Positions 36,301 to 48,670 of a stretch of 64,000 nt of DNA are shown here, one piece after another. The notes under the pieces were generated by a model that saw only the letters and a program-made list of their open reading frames with translations, was not told the DNA's origin and ran no database searches. Source of the stretch: Epiperipatus broadwayi (lineage: Eukaryota; Onychophora; Udeonychophora; Euonychophora; Peripatidae); assembly GCA_028023455.1 (NCBI GenBank), contig JAQFVV010006313.1:2427702-2491701 (forward strand), in the 5' to 3' direction. Position numbers and translations under genes: made by a program. Within the stretch, counting starts at the first letter, position 1, and the number at the start of each line of letters is the position of its first letter.

Positions 36301-37420
36301 CGCGACTTTTACGATGCATCTTCTCAGTACTTTGATTTAAATATTCAATAAAACTTTTCTGTTTCCATGGATTCATTTCATTAAGTAAATTAGATTTATA
36401 TTTTCCAAATCTTTATCTTTATTAAGCATTTCTCTAATGAACACTTTATAATATTTTTAATTCTTCTTAGAGAAAGTTTTTCGGTTCCTTTTTCATAAAA
36501 ACACAATAGCTCTTTCATATTATTATTCTGTAACTTTTTTCCTTCTTTTAAAATTCTGGTACTATATACTTTGTAATGTTTCCTTTAAAAAGACAAACAT
36601 TCTTTCTCCATTATAACTTTTACATAATTTTTTCTTTATGATATACGCATCTTAATTTTTCCATAGAGAAGAATAAAAAAAAACTTCGGAGTAGCCTTTT
36701 AAAATTGTGCGTCATAATTTTTCCTGATGGCAAATAACTTTTCTTTTAAGTTTTCTGTATAATGTCCAAATTATATTTATCTGAGTTCTAATGATTTTCT
36801 GGTTGATCACAAATAAACTGTATTCAAGGCACTTTACAATTATTTTTACTTTATCAATACTTTTAGGTACTTTTTTCTGTAGTATTTCCATTTTACTGCA
36901 AGGTTTCGGCTAAACTTGAATAAAAATCCTGGTAAGAAATCTTTTAAATTAGCCTTCCATTTAAAGGCAGTTCAAAATATTATATTTTAAAACAAAACTT
37001 TTAAAATAAATACAAAAATTTTTAAATTATAACACTTTTCTAGCTTACGATCTTATACAGCTAAAAAATATGTTCCTCCTTCCTTTACTTACACATTCCT
37101 TCTCCCGCTCCGTCTAATTCCTATTTTTCGTCTGCTAAAATACCTCCGTTGATTGGTTAATGACTTTTTTAGCGCGAACAAATTTACACATTTTTAGTTT
37201 TATAATAGATTAAACTTTTTAAAATAAAGAATTTATGACGTCATGTTTTAAAATATTACTTAGAATAGTATTTTTAAACTCAATTATAGTTTTATCAAAA
37301 TCATTTAAACTTTAAAACAATTATTAAAATAACATTTAATATTTCAACTTTTACTTTAACGATAGATAGCAATTACATTTAGTTTTATAATTCACAAACT
37401 TTATTATTATATTCTAACAA
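33320..37420 (-). other. CpG-richer unassigned block, probably minus-strand element or locus
   Basis: This 4.1-kb block lacks long (TA)n and keeps scattered CpG clusters (CTCGATCGCGTTCCG near 35815, CCCGCGCGACTTTTACG near 36297) that the surrounding DNA lacks. On the minus strand it begins with promoter-like motifs (37244-37087) and near its far end has AAAAAGGGGGGATAG (33606-33592), closely resembling the LTR-1 polypurine tract. Several short minus-strand frames look faintly coding but no domain was recognised, and no matching LTR pair was found. GTTAGAATATA occurs on the minus strand at both edges and could be a target duplication. It could be another non-autonomous element or a host locus. 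Confidence 0.4.
37087..37244 (-). promoter_or_regulatory. CRE/CCAAT promoter-like cluster with splice donor
   Basis: On the minus strand: TGACGTCA (a palindromic CRE, about 37237-37244), then AACCAATCAACGG about 85 bp downstream, then a G-rich stretch GGAGCGGGAGAAGG, then GTAAGT at 37092-37087, a consensus 5' splice site. The order suits a promoter and short non-coding first exon transcribed leftward. All of this is motif reading. Confidence 0.4.
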
Positions 37421-37964
37421 GCATGTGTGTGAAGGTATATAATATACAGTCACATGATTACTAACTTTATCAGATGATTTTTTTTTTTAATTTACGTCTC
37501 GGTCTAAATTACCAAAACTGATATATTTTATAAAAATTTGGAAAATAATTTAAAAATGTAGAACTAAATATAATTCTCACCATCCCAAAGTTTATCTTAA
37601 AATATATTAGATTAAATTTGAATATTAATTATAATTATAATATTACATATAGCGTTTATTTAATTTATTAGTTTTAAAACATTACAATTGAATTGTTAAT
37701 ATACTTTTAACTATTTATAGCTGTATTATTTTATATGGCCAGCTTTTACAACCATAAGCAAGGATATAATTAAGCTTTATTTAACTGTTTTTTTTTAAAA
37801 TAATCCATTACACTTTTACATACCAGGTATTTTTCAGCCTTAAATTGTACTATAAAATCTAATCGATCATACAATTATCAATATATTACACAAACGTATT
37901 TTAAAATTTAAAATTTTTTTTAGCAATTGACCATTCTACCTTATTATGACCTATAGATAAGGGC

Positions 37965-37969
<5 letters not shown>
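37421..37969. other. AT-rich DNA, nothing recognised
   Basis: No frame or repeat signal over about 550 bp. Confidence 0.6.
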
Positions 37970-38059
<90 letters not shown>

Positions 38060-38220
38060 GAGATTATAAACTGGACCAACTTATAAGTGCTGATTCTGCA
38101 TGAAATATTTATATTGGGGATTATTTATCTTTATTGCATGTGTGTGGTCATGTGTATGGGTTGATTGACATGAAGAATCGGTATAGATTAAAAATCCTAT
38201 GTTCAAATCTCTCTATTTAT
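37970..38220. repeat. (TA)n followed by HP1-family fragment
   Basis: About 44 TA units (37970-38057) run into AAACTGGACCAACTTATAAG and 150 bp of HP1 right arm, including GTGTGGTCATGTGTAT and a B-box-like TATGTTCAAATCTC near 38200. Confidence 0.8.
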
Positions 38221-38630
38221 TATAAATAATTATTATAAAAATGTTCTATATTTTTTTTTTATAATAAAAATTTTATTTAAAATAAAATATAAATAATTTT
38301 TTGACAATTATAAAAAATTAAACTATCACAAAAATAATTATAAACATAATTTAAAAATATAGTTATATCAAAAAATGCAAGAATGCTATTATCATAGTTA
38401 AATAGATAGATGAGTGGATAGATAGATATATCCATAGACAGATAGACAAATATACAGTCGGATAATCATTTTTATTGCCAATAATACATCAATTTAATTA
38501 ATATAATTTAGCAAATGGCTTGGTTTAGTGAATATGCCATCTTTCCTCAAACCAAAAAGATTCACAAAAAATATCTACAAAAACTATATGAATAGAATGC
38601 CAATAATACAACAACAACAACAATCGTATA

Positions 38631-38663
<33 letters not shown>

Positions 38664-41600
38664 GCAGCATATCCAACAGTAAAAAGCTTTTTTTAAAAAG
38701 TAAACTATTAACAGATCTTATATGAGAGGAAGCTTATTATAACGTTTTGAGCCATTAAAAGTAAATCTTTTAGTAAAAATACGACTTTTAAAACGTGGCG
38801 CATCAAAATTACAGTTAAAGCAAATATATTTATAAAAAATGATTTCTCTCGGTTAATTTAGAGTTGAGGTATACTGAAATATTTTGATTTTGAAATTTTA
38901 AACTATATAACAGAAATGCAAATTAAACTTTCTATCTTAAGACAATTACACAATATTAAATAGTGGATTGCATGAGAGAACTTAAGCAATGTATAAATAT
39001 ATTTCAAACATATATCGTGATCTTTTTGAATTGTCAAATGGTCGGAAAATACTCATATATGTACTATAAACAAAGTCCCAAAAATTAAATTAAGATGAAA
39101 CTAAAGAAATAAACATTAGACATTTTACATGATTGGAAAAAAAAGTTATAGCTTATTGTTTGATCGATCTATTACATAGGCTTAAAATCAAATTAAACCA
39201 AGATTCTTACAACTCTAAACAATAAGTATATTACAATCCTCCAACTTCATAACTAAAAACATAATTTTACTGCTATCACAACCAATTATAAAATCAAATA
39301 AAATAGAATAGAAAGATTTTAAATACATTCAAATTTAAAGAAAATTTATGAGATATCTCTATCTCAGTTGTCAACTGACATACTGATTTTTTTTCAAACT
39401 CTCTCAAAGATAACTCAATGGAGAAACCAAATAAAGTTCAATATAATCAGCAAAACTATCAAAAAATAGAAAAATATAAACAAAGTGATATACAAAAAAA
39501 GGATTAATAATTGAGCCTGGGGCAGACCATAATTCATTAAAATGAATTTTATAATATATTATCATCTTTGAAATAACTTTAAAAAAACCCCAAGGTATTA
39601 TAGCCCATATCAAAATAGTATAACTTGGCAAATAGAAGTTCCCTAGAGTGAGAGGTATTTGAAAAATTAAGATTTTAAATCTACATAAACGCAATTATTT
39701 GAAATTATAAACTATGAAACATTTTCTTTGGATTCACTTTTGAGCTCTTTCAAGCAATTAATACACTAAACTAAACCAGAATTATGATTTATAATTACAA
39801 TATGAATTAGAATTGTCCATAAGGATATCCATATGGACAATATGTAAAGCAGGATATATATGTTGGTTTACATATTTCGTTATTGATATATTTAATAAAA
39901 ATGCAATGATCATCAAGCCTCATCTAGGAATTTTGTGTCTGAGTTTATAAAATATGCTAGAATAAAAGGTTTATGGAAGATGAATCAAATTAAAGCAGAA
40001 TAAAAATCACCTGGAAATGATTTGATTTTCTTAAAAAAATGTATGGCATTGGAATAAAATAACATATTTGTGCATGTTTGCAAAAAAACCCAACAACAAC
40101 AACATTTTATTCCAAGTTATATATATGAACATATATGTAAAAATTATGAAATATTTAGAATAAGAAATGGATATAATAAGTATTCTAGAGTTACCAATTC
40201 TTTCAATATTGTTTCTTAAATGTCAAATCTCCAGTTCTCTTTTCATTAATTACATAAAGTAAACTATCTACATAAACCAGATAACTTGATAAATTATCTT
40301 ATTCTAGGGTGAACTTAAAATTAATCTCAGATCAAATTAGTGTTTTTAAATGAAAAAAAAAAACATTGTTTTTTTAAAATGACAGATATAATTTCTACTT
40401 ATTATTAAAACAGTTTTGAAAAAAATTATAATCAAATATGTAACAAATTATTAAATACAGTGTAAAAAAATCATATATTATATTTATCAATTCTCTCAAT
40501 ATGTTGGCAATTTACTATTTAAGAAATATGTTGAGAGAGTTTATTATTCTAATTTTTATCCTGATTTGTTATTCCATATTTAATAATTTATCATACATTC
40601 AACTATAAATTAGGTTTAAAATGTATAGAAATGAGCTGCTATTTAAGGGGGGAAAAATTGCGTTTTAAAAGATTTCATTTAATTTTAGACCGATTTAAAT
40701 TTCAGTCCAAAATAAGATCATTTATCAAATTGACTCTGTTATAACTTAAGAAATATACGTTAATTGTCATTTTTCATGTAATGTTAATGTTCTGAAAAGA
40801 GGGTTGGTGATTTGATATTTAAGCACTATGTTGTGATGTTTACTTTCCTATTTTGTATTCAACAATTTATTACATATTGGAATTTGAAAATGGTTTTGAA
40901 ATGCATAGAAACTAGTTTTTCCATTTAAAGAGAAAAATTTTGGTTGCAATTAAAATATTTTTAATTTCATATGCATCTGATTAAGAACGATTGTCAAACA
41001 TTCTGGGTTATAAATTTAAATAGGAAGTATATGTAAGTGAGCATCTTGGATTTTCTGCATTTTGTGGGACTAATACCAGATAACATCATGTAATGGTAAT
41101 AAAACGAAATGGAAAATAAAGAGTTGGTGAAAAAATGGACCTTGGATTGAATAATAAATGGAATATGGGTAAATGTCAATATTGGATAATATAAATAAAA
41201 TACTATTAAATATGAATCAACATAACTTGACATTATTTATACTTTGTTCTATATTATCAGGCTATTCATTCAAAATGCCGTATAACAATCTTTATTATAC
41301 AGATCACATTCTTTAGTTATAAAACACATTTATTATTCCAAACTAAGCAAAAAACAAACAAACTAATAATTCAGTCTGTATTTGACACTATCAAGTTTTT
41401 TATCTATTTGAAATACTTTATGACTTGAACTTGTCTATTTTTTACTAGTGTAATTGTATTTGTTTTTAAATCAATACACAAAAATTACTTAAACAACTTA
41501 ATAACCATAAACAAAAATTAAGAGATACTTACCCCCCTATGTGATTGACATTATTATAATAATTCCACATCCATCAATCCCACACTCTCCATTTTTTCAT

Positions 41601-42943
41601 CTTATTACATGACTATCTTTTATTTACTCAAGCCAAATTAAAGTGGGTATAAGTTTCTTCTTTTTGATTATTTTATCCAAATAAATTTATTAACAGATCA
41701 CAAATAAATGGAACATAAATATATTAATGATAAATTATTTTTACATTTTTAGTGATTTAGATAAACTCCTTTAACATGAATTTATATCTCCCACTTTGAA
41801 ATATATTATAATATGAATCTGAGATTTCCACTTCCCTTATTTCTAAATATCCTTATAGAATTTTAAATTTTGGATAGAGACATAGGTTTACTATATTTTT
41901 AGATACAACATTCACTCTATATTCTTCTTCTACCAATTCATTATTTGCCTTATCCTTATTTTGAGAAACAATTTTGTATGTTATTAATTTAAGTTCAATA
42001 ATTTTTGCCTCAAAATATTTAAATAAAATAAAACATTAATATTAATTTTTGCTCATTTTATTCTCTTATACAATATAATATTAAATATTGAACCGATGAT
42101 CAGATCATAAATTTATATGAGTGCATTTTATTATGAAATGAGTATATGATATAACAAATAAAATAAATATAAGCAGAAGATAAATAAAAACTTGCATCAA
42201 CATATTTGCAATAAAATTTGTAAGGACGAATATTTCATGAATTCACTCACCTGTTGGATAGACATATAATTCCCTCTCCACACATGTATATAATAAGTAC
42301 ATCTCCCACAACATACTAATTTGTCAGGGTCAAACATTTTTTTGTTTATAGACTCAAATATCTTTACTATGAATTATAACAATATTATTTAGAAATGAAC
42401 AATGCTCTTTCTGGTCTATATTTCTATAAATTATATTTATAATCACCATAGTTCTTTTATTATAAAGGTGCTTTTTGGAATATGCAGTATACACTCATCC
42501 AATATTATATGGATTCAAAGAATATTCAGTGTGGGAAAATAATTTTGGCAATTAGACTCCCAAATAATTTAATCTATTAACATAATATTTATTTTCTTCA
42601 GAAATATTATTTTAATGTGTCAATATTCTCAAAATGGATTTCAACATATTTATCAATAACTTCATCAGATACTTTTATAAACTATACTCATTATCATTAC
42701 TTAAAATCTCGGAAAATCATATCATATACATATATAAATAAAAAATTGTGAAATAATATCAAATTAAACAAATGAATATGCTTAATCATAAATCACCATG
42801 GATAAAAAACACAACTTAAATAAAATGTGATAATATATAAATATTTGTAAAAGCATAATTACTTTAAATTGCGATGCAGCATAATAATTTCCTTTTATTC
42901 AATAATACTGATAAATGATCATATATATATATATATATATATA
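38221..42943. other. AT-rich non-coding DNA up to the gap
   Basis: It contains an imperfect GATA-type repeat at 38400-38455 and (TA)n at 38638-38662 and 42921-42943. The 96-codon minus-strand frame at 39404-39694 is hydrophobic and matches no recognised family. No gene is called. Confidence 0.5.
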
Positions 42944-43443
42944 NNNNNNNNNNNNNNNNNNNNNNNNNNNNNNNNNNNNNNNNNNNNNNNNNNNNNNNNN
43001 NNNNNNNNNNNNNNNNNNNNNNNNNNNNNNNNNNNNNNNNNNNNNNNNNNNNNNNNNNNNNNNNNNNNNNNNNNNNNNNNNNNNNNNNNNNNNNNNNNNN
43101 NNNNNNNNNNNNNNNNNNNNNNNNNNNNNNNNNNNNNNNNNNNNNNNNNNNNNNNNNNNNNNNNNNNNNNNNNNNNNNNNNNNNNNNNNNNNNNNNNNNN
43201 NNNNNNNNNNNNNNNNNNNNNNNNNNNNNNNNNNNNNNNNNNNNNNNNNNNNNNNNNNNNNNNNNNNNNNNNNNNNNNNNNNNNNNNNNNNNNNNNNNNN
43301 NNNNNNNNNNNNNNNNNNNNNNNNNNNNNNNNNNNNNNNNNNNNNNNNNNNNNNNNNNNNNNNNNNNNNNNNNNNNNNNNNNNNNNNNNNNNNNNNNNNN
43401 NNNNNNNNNNNNNNNNNNNNNNNNNNNNNNNNNNNNNNNNNNN
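42944..43443. other. Assembly gap, 500 N
   Basis: Exactly 500 N, flanked on both sides by (TA)n. The assembly probably broke in a long TA tract and the gap length is a placeholder. Confidence 0.97.
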
Positions 43444-43734
43444 AATATATATATATATATAATTTACTTAATAAAATTTTCATTATATTTATTTTATTTA
43501 GATTGTAAATTAATTATTTATTTTTTTCATTAATAAAATGTTTAACTAATGTCTTGCTCTTTTTTGTTCTAATTTAGGATGAACATCATTGATATAAAAA
43601 TATATCTTTATTCGCGACAGAAAACATTTTATTAAATTATAGCAAACTAATTTTATTGGTTTAGATTTAAGAAATAATATTTAAAAAAAACACGCAATGC
43701 AATTTTTAACAATAAAAAAAAAGATTGTTAATAG

Positions 43735-44120
43735 GTGTTTTTTGACAGTTCTTCCTTATGGTTCTGAGACTTGGATGGACATTTAATAGAAGAGCAATGT
43801 CAGACCACTCAAACAAATCCTGATGATAACAACAAAATATTAAATCTGAAATACTTTGGTGATAAAAGAAACAAGTATCATTGAGATCAAAGATTGAAAT
43901 TGAGTTGGACTTGAACATATTGCCAGAAGACATGATAATAGATGAACAATCAAAGTATGCTGAATCCCAAGAAAAGATCCCAGAAAAAACTACTTGTGAG
44001 ATAAGCAAATGAAACTAGGAACATTGTTAGTATAAAATGAGAAGAGTGATCATGGATGGGAGAAAGTGGATTAAACTCATAGAGATTTCATTTTGTAGTG
44101 AACATATAAAATGGTTGAAA
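43735..44120 (+). pseudogene. Decayed LINE reverse transcriptase C-terminal fragment
   Basis: Translation gives VLPYGSETWMD near 43748, then a segment with LEHIARRHDNRWTIKVC near 43910-43960 and PRKDPRKNY, then HGWEKVD and HRDFIL. This is the familiar LINE order: (L)LYGSETW, then GH(V/I)AR-x-x-DNRW, then a P-x-x-x-R-x-x-GRP-like segment, then DR-x-x-W at the end. Several stops lie between. Only the post-catalytic domain remains, as expected for a 5'-truncated old copy. A different family from the one at 52.8 kb is likely. Confidence 0.7.
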
Positions 44121-44654
44121 ATGATAATGACGTATAAAGAAAAATATTATTGTTGAATATATTTTATTAGAATCTATATAAAGTTTCACTTTTATTATTT
44201 CTAGTTAAACATTTTTAATTGAAAGCATTCTTTAATTAGCTGAAGTCATTCTATTACACAAATATCATTGTAATATAGTAGATTATCTGTTATGCATATA
44301 ACTTGAATTAATAATATCGGCTGTGTTAACTTTGGATTTTTTTATGTTGAATTACTGCCCCCCCCCCCCATTACTAAGAATTTTAATTATATATATATAT
44401 ATATCGGTTAACTCATTTCAAGAGAATATAATTGTAATTGTTGTTTTAAGCATGTAGTATTAGAATTAGAGTATTAATCCATCTTGAATATTTTTTTGTA
44501 TAATAATCTGATAGACAAACCTTTTGTAAAATTTATCTTTAAGAATGATATATTATTTGTATTATTAATAATAAAAGATTTTATTCTTAATATTTGCTAT
44601 TAATTTTAGTTACTTATTTTGTGTTTTCCTGAAGGTTTGTAGTGATAGTATTTT
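44121..44654. other. AT-rich DNA, nothing recognised
   Basis: A C10 homopolymer lies near 44360 and a short (TA)n near 44391. No gene. Confidence 0.6.
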
Positions 44655-45165
44655 AGTTATATATTGGACTATTTCCATCATCTAATGTAAGTATTTAAAG
44701 TCTTTAGATAAAAAAAAACCTTTATTTAAATATTCCAAATACATTCAATTATTATCAATAGCACACAGGTTAGTATATGCACAATGTTTCAAAAGGTATT
44801 ATTTTAGCCTCTTCTTCAGGGGATGCTGGCCTGACCAGACCAATGACAGTACTAGCATGAGAATTGAATCTGAACCTTTAGATTCTTGAATATTGAATTT
44901 TAAAGTAACACTTTAACCTTTAAATTCAGAATTCAAAAATGTAAGAATCCAGGTTCGATTCCCATGCTAGTACACTCACTGGTCATCCCAGCAACACCTG
45001 CAGAAGAGGAGAGAATAATATCTCTTGCAATGTTGTGCATATACTAATCTGGTGGTAATACTAACAGTTGTATGTATTTGAAATATTTAAATAAAATTAT
45101 TTTTTTATAAAGACATTCAATACTCATATTATATGATGGAAATAGTCCAATATATAAATACATCC
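44655..45165. repeat. Palindrome with a tRNA-type B box in its arm
   Basis: Arms of about 250 bp pair from TATTGGACTATTTCCATCAT (44660) and its partner ATGATGGAAATAGTCCAATA (45134) to a centre near 44909. The right arm carries GGTTCGATTCC at 44952-44962, a perfect RNA polymerase III B box. The left arm has a degenerate partner. No clear A box was found. It looks like a SINE-derived inverted pair or a foldback element. Confidence 0.75.
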
Positions 45166-45201
45166 AGTTACTTATTTGTTTAGATCTTCATATGAGTTTC
45201 G

Positions 45202-46702
45202 TTGGTACTTATTACATAGCCAGGTTTAACTGCTTGATGGCATTGTTGCCAGTCAAAAAATACGATGAAACATTACTGGGGCATGATTTTTATCAACTTT
45301 CATTTTCTTTTTTTTAAAAAAAAAACATGACTTTTTTTTTGGCTATATGTAAGGGCAATTCATTTTTGGGGGACTTTATTTGTATACTGTTGATATAGTA
45401 AACCTTTTAGTTTTGAAATCAATTTTTTATTATCTTTTTTAAAAAATAAAAACAAACCAAAAATAACTTTTTTTGTTTCTAACTTTAGACTCAGTAAAGA
45501 CAAAGTATTTCTCACTCCCCCCACTCTCAAATTAAAAGAAGATCAAGAGTTTTGGCTTTTTCAACTTTCGTTTTCTTTGTTTTTACAAAAAAATATGGCT
45601 ACTTTTTTTTTTTGGCTATGTGGCAATTTTTTTTTTTTGGCTTTATTTGTATGCCACTGATATAGTAAAACTTTTAGATTTAAAACTAATTTCTATTACC
45701 TTTTTTAAAAAATAAAAACAAACAAAAAATAACTTTTGTCCCAGTGACAACAAAGTCTTTCTCAAGCCACCTCCACAAAAGAAAATTAAAATAAGATCAA
45801 ACGTTTTGACTTTTTCAACTTTCATTTTTTTTTCCAAAAAAAATACTGTGCCACCTTTTCTTTTTCCTAAATGGTGAGTTTTTTTTTGGCTTCATTTGTA
45901 TTATGCAATGTCTATTTTGCAATTTTTAACAAACAACTTTTACTATTAATTTATTTTTGGATCATTTCAACCTACCACTACACCCAAAATAATTCCAATA
46001 AGATCGAAACCACATTTTAAAATATGACAACTTTTTTTTGTTTGGCTATGTGGTGATTTGTGTTACACAATTTCTATTTTGCTCATTTTAAAATTAGAAC
46101 TTTGACTCTTAATTACTTTTACGGATACTTTTATTTTTTTCTACTATATCTTTAATATTTTATTTTTAGGAATCAAATACAGGAGCCTGATTAACATTGG
46201 TAACTGACACAATTTTAAAATTTGCTTGCCGCACTGCGGTCATATGTTTTGTCTCGGATATTTTCTCGCGAAAATATGAGTTTTCGCATGAATTCAGCTG
46301 AATCGTGTTTGGCCCTATACTTTGCAAATGCTTTTACATTCCAAGTTGTGTCAAGAAGTGAGGAGATGGTGTGACAATTATTAGTGAGTCAGACTGCATG
46401 ATTTAAGTAAATATGAAATTACTCTGCTATGGATATATCAAAGTTGTGGCCACTTGAAATCCATACACTGTCAGATGATATGATACCCAACTGTGAAATG
46501 TGCAAATTAACACAAAGTGTCATGAAGCACAAAACAGACCATAATATTTCTGTGCAATGCCATCAAGCAGCCTAAAATGGCTAAGATAAACAGAACCATT
46601 TTCTTAGCCATAAGTCAAGCCGAGTAAACAGCATTTGTAGGTGTTTTTAACCTGGCACTAATGCCATCAAGCTGCCAAGCCCAGCTAAGTAATAAGTACC
46701 AA
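45202..46702. mobile_element. 1.5-kb terminal-inverted-repeat element with internal tandem repeats
   Basis: TTGGTACTTATTAC at 45202-45215 is an exact inverted match of 46689-46702, and pairing continues imperfectly for about 60 bp (GCTTGATGGCATT in both arms). The interior from 45290 to about 46110 holds three to four diverged copies of a ~260-bp unit starting TCAACTTTCnTTTTC (about 45290, 45560, 45811). The rest (46190-46640) is less AT-rich and contains a small hairpin (ATGGCTAAG near 46578 and its partner near 46604). There is no transposase frame, so it is non-autonomous. No clear target duplication is seen. Confidence 0.65.
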
Positions 46703-48180
46703 ATACCATTTTTGTAAAATTTTATTGTTTACCCAATTAATACAAATTATGTTACAATTTTATAAATGAATAAACATTATTTGTTAATACAAGTTTATTC
46801 ATATTTATATTTTATTATATTTTTTTTAAACAGACTTTTTTGAATTATCATTTTTATTTAACTTAGAAATTCGGTATGTCCAAGACAAAGCTTGAAGTCA
46901 ATTTTTAATACATTTCTGGATTTCCTTCAAATTTTGTACATTGTTAGACATCAATAATAATGCAACATGATACTGAAATATTTTAAGAATGTCAAACTAA
47001 CTGTACAGTTTAATAGTATTGGTGGGCCAAATTTCAAATAACTTGATATTGTTTTGGCAAGTTCTCAATGACATATTTTAGACGGTGATATTATTTTTAA
47101 AAACATTTTCATTGAATATTCACTAAAATGTATTTTCAGATAATTAAAATATAAAGAAATACAAGTAAAGAAAAAAATCTTTATCATCTCAATAATTAAA
47201 GTTACTTTTTAAAAATAAATGTTGCCTTCATAAATAAAAAAAATATCTCGGAGACAATTTTTAATGATAGCCAATTTCATTTCAAAAGCTAGAAATACAG
47301 ATATATTCTTTACATTCATACTTTTTACTTTTTAATATAAATAGTTACAAAAATATGAAGCAAAATATCTGAATATTAAAAAATCAAAAAAATATTATAT
47401 ATAAAAATATTTTATAAAAATGCTTTTATTTGAATTGAAAAATAATGCACACAAAAAAAAATTATTTGACCACAATTTGTGTTGGTATGTTTAGAATGAA
47501 ATAAAATTTGGAAATATTCATAAATTGATTAATTATGCCAACTGCTGTCACATTGTATGTATTCCAACAAAAATCAGTACAAAGCACAAATATTTTTTTT
47601 AAAAAAATTTAAATAACTATATTAAAAAAAAAAACTCATTCAGTAAAATTTTATTACATAATTTTTAATATTATAAATATTTATATGTTTAATTAGCATT
47701 TAGTGAATAAATTTTAGCTCAATAAATTAATTTGTAATATATTCATGATGTCTTTTTTTATTATTACAATTAAAGACATAACGAAAAGGTAAGGGTTCTG
47801 CAATACACATTTCATGTTAAACTACAAATTTTGAGCTGGCATGGAAAATAATATCATACATGTCTTCTTCATGCTTGTTCAATATTTATCAATATCAAAT
47901 TATTTTAAATAATCTAAAGATGATCAACTTTCTGCCTTCACAATTATAATGCAATTTTCCATAGAAAATGTTTTATTTTTACTAAAGATTTATTAAAGTT
48001 ACAAATTATTGTATCATTTTTATCTGTTGTTTTTTAATGTTTAAGTAGTAGTGATATATTTATTACCATTAAATATAATCATATTAAATAAATGATTCAT
48101 GTAGGAAAATAGTTTCATAATTGTGAGTACAGAAAGTTTGTAAACTTTATATTAATTTTAATAATAAATATACAATAGAA
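46703..48180. other. AT-rich non-coding DNA
   Basis: No coding frame or structured repeat over 1.5 kb. Confidence 0.6.
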
Positions 48181-48562
48181 ATTCATATAACACTGCAATA
48201 CTAGCCAAAACTACAAAATTTTATAAAATTCTTACACAGCCATAGTTTTATCTATTAACAAATAGACATTCTCAAGTAAAATTTATCTAAACATATGACA
48301 TATACATATACAAAACAAAGTAGCCTCCCCCTCATTCACTTCAACAATCAACTTCCTTTTACATCAAAGCATGTCTTCATGAGATCCTTAGAGGATTGTT
48401 GTAGTGAAAGATGGCAATGTTATTTTGTTTTGTATATATATGTTACATGATTAATTGAGTTTAATTTGACAATGTCCATTTGTTAATATATGAAACCATA
48501 GTTGTGTAAGAATTGTAGTGAAATTTTGTTGTTTTGACTAGTATTATAGTGGTATATGAATT
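48181..48562. repeat. Palindrome, about 190-bp arms
   Basis: ATTCATATAACACTGCAATA at 48181 pairs with the end at 48562, through CAAAACTACAAAATTTTA and ACAAATAGACATT, to a centre near 48375. A (TA)n run follows at 48587-48669. Confidence 0.8.
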
Positions 48563-48584
48563 TTTATTTTATTTTTAATTGCTA

Positions 48585-48586
<2 letters not shown>

Positions 48587-48669
<83 letters not shown>
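48587..48669. repeat. (TA)n microsatellite
   Basis: Two TA runs separated by AAAA, directly after the palindrome. Confidence 0.95.

Positions 48670-48670
<1 letters not shown>

Noticed and set aside
39404-39694. 96-codon hydrophobic minus-strand frame
   Set aside because: The composition is that of AT-rich DNA translated in a TTT/ATT-rich frame. No family motif, conserved neighbour or second copy was seen.
42869-43508. Long frames across the N run
   Set aside because: They are artefacts of translating N and (TA)n.
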